NCBI RefSeq assembly: GCF_938040115.1
Contig: NZ_CALHXD010000020.1
Location: 1 to 6,096, forward strand
From: an uncultured Campylobacter sp.
Lineage (GTDB): Bacteria > Campylobacterota > Campylobacteria > Campylobacterales > Campylobacteraceae
Length of the DNA: 6,096 nucleotides
Direction of reading: 5' to 3'
Position numbers and translations under genes: made by a program. Numbering within the stretch: position 1 is the first letter of the stretch; each line of letters starts with the position of its first letter. Below are positions 5,504-6,096 of this stretch, one piece after another. The notes under the pieces are model-generated. The model did not search any database, was not told the origin of the DNA, and saw only the letters and a program-made list of their open reading frames with translations.

Positions 5504-6096
5504 TTGAAAGATAAATTTTACGAGCTTGAAGTTCTTTGCTCGCAGGAGCTTCGCGAGCTTTTCGAAGATCTTGTTTTTTCTTTGGGCGTTACTTGTACGC
5601 AGGAGACTGCCGGCGGGTTTATCGTGCGGGACGAAGACGAGCTAGACGAAGTGGAATTTGGCCTACGAGAATACGCAAAATCTCTGCAAAATGCGCTTGG
5701 CCGCGAGATCGAATTTAAGATAACAAAAAGTCAAAAAGAAAATAAAGACTGGCTAAACGAATACAAAAAAAACGTAAGACCGATAGAGATCGGCAAAATT
5801 TACATCCACCCAAGCTGGGAAGAGTCTAAAGACGGGTTTGAAAACATCATCATCGATCCCGCGCTTGCCTTTGGCTCGGGTCACCACGAGAGTACGAGCG
5901 CTTGCATAGAGTATCTGCAAAAATACGCCGCAAACGGCATGAGCGCGCTTGACGTGGGCTGCGGAAGCGGGATACTAAGTATCGCTCTAGCAAAACTAGG
6001 CTGCGTCACGGATGCCTGCGATACGGATGAGCAGGCCGTGCAAAGCTCGCAGAAAAACGCCGAGCTAAACGGGGTTAAATTTAATCAAATTTGGAC
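5504..6096 (+). CDS. prmA: Ribosomal protein L11 methyltransferase PrmA, 3'-truncated
   Basis: SAM-dependent methyltransferase that methylates amino groups of ribosomal protein L11. The frame from TTG 5504 is open to the last base, giving 197 residues plus two bases of a 270-295 residue family. The N-terminal part (about 1-75) is the L11-binding domain type, beginning MKDKFYELEVLCSQ. A linker containing WLNEYKKNVRPIEIG leads to the signature DPALAFGSGHHEST (118-131), then SAM-binding motif I, ALDVGCGSGILSIALAK (D150, G152, G154, G156), and the acidic motif around CDTDEQAV (D173, D175). The C-terminal strands and catalytic loop lie outside the window. The TTG is chosen because it begins the conserved MKDKFYELE-like start; a weak AAGAG at 5491-5495 lies eight bases upstream. 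The short gap after cheY suggests shared transcription. Confidence in family is high, in the exact start moderate. Confidence 0.93.
   Translation, partial: MKDKFYELEVLCSQELRELFEDLVFSLGVTCTQETAGGFIVRDEDELDEVEFGLREYAKSLQNALGREIEFKITKSQKENKDWLNEYKKNVRPIEIGKIYIHPSWEESKDGFENIIIDPALAFGSGHHESTSACIEYLQKYAANGMSALDVGCGSGILSIALAKLGCVTDACDTDEQAVQSSQKNAELNGVKFNQIW

Noticed and set aside
5536..5718. 60-codon + strand open frame
   Set aside because: It overlaps prmA in another frame, is very rich in arginine and has no family features; the TTG-started prmA frame carries all conserved motifs.
1..6096. A new defence, mobile or CRISPR system
   Set aside because: All seven genes are recognisable housekeeping, glycosylation or chemotaxis genes; I found no repeats, integrase, transposase, tRNA or abrupt composition change.

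Overview
The window is a stretch of chromosome from a Campylobacter-type epsilonproteobacterium. It holds seven genes, all on the + strand, packed almost without gaps: the 3' part of pglE, then pglF, a pglG-like gene, hisH, hisA, cheY and the 5' part of prmA. The assignment rests on the pglE-pglF-pglG block of the bacterial N-glycosylation locus, on cheY-prmA following it (I recall this order from C. jejuni), and on a Campylobacter-style extended -10 promoter with no clear -35. Base composition looks mid-40s % GC by eye (not computed). That is high for C. jejuni and closer to oral or gastric species such as C. rectus, C. showae, C. curvus or C. gracilis; I cannot fix the species.

Region 1 (1-3740) is the end of the pgl locus. 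PglF dehydrates UDP-GlcNAc to the 4-keto-6-deoxy sugar and PglE aminates it. An acetyltransferase (PglD, outside the window) would finish UDP-N,N'-diacetylbacillosamine, the first sugar of the N-glycan. The third gene has the position and size of pglG, whose function is unknown. It encodes a Cache/PDC-like sensor domain followed by four predicted membrane helices.

Region 2 (3737-5058) is a histidine-biosynthesis pair, hisH and hisA. It is joined to the pgl genes by a 4-base stop/start overlap, so the five genes from pglE to hisA look like one transcription unit. From memory, C. jejuni has cheY directly after pglG, so hisHA looks like a lineage-specific insertion or a different ancestral order.

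Region 3 (5059-6096) starts with a 66-base AT-rich gap carrying the only good promoter seen. It is followed by cheY, a single-domain chemotaxis response regulator with every key residue present, and then by prmA (ribosomal protein L11 methyltransferase). prmA starts with TTG and runs off the window end.

I found no RNA genes, mobile elements, CRISPR arrays or convincing terminators, and no gene-free stretch longer than 66 bases. The points most worth a second look are the unusual layout of the PglG-like protein, the pgl-his coupling, and a strong excess of the palindrome AAATTT across the window.
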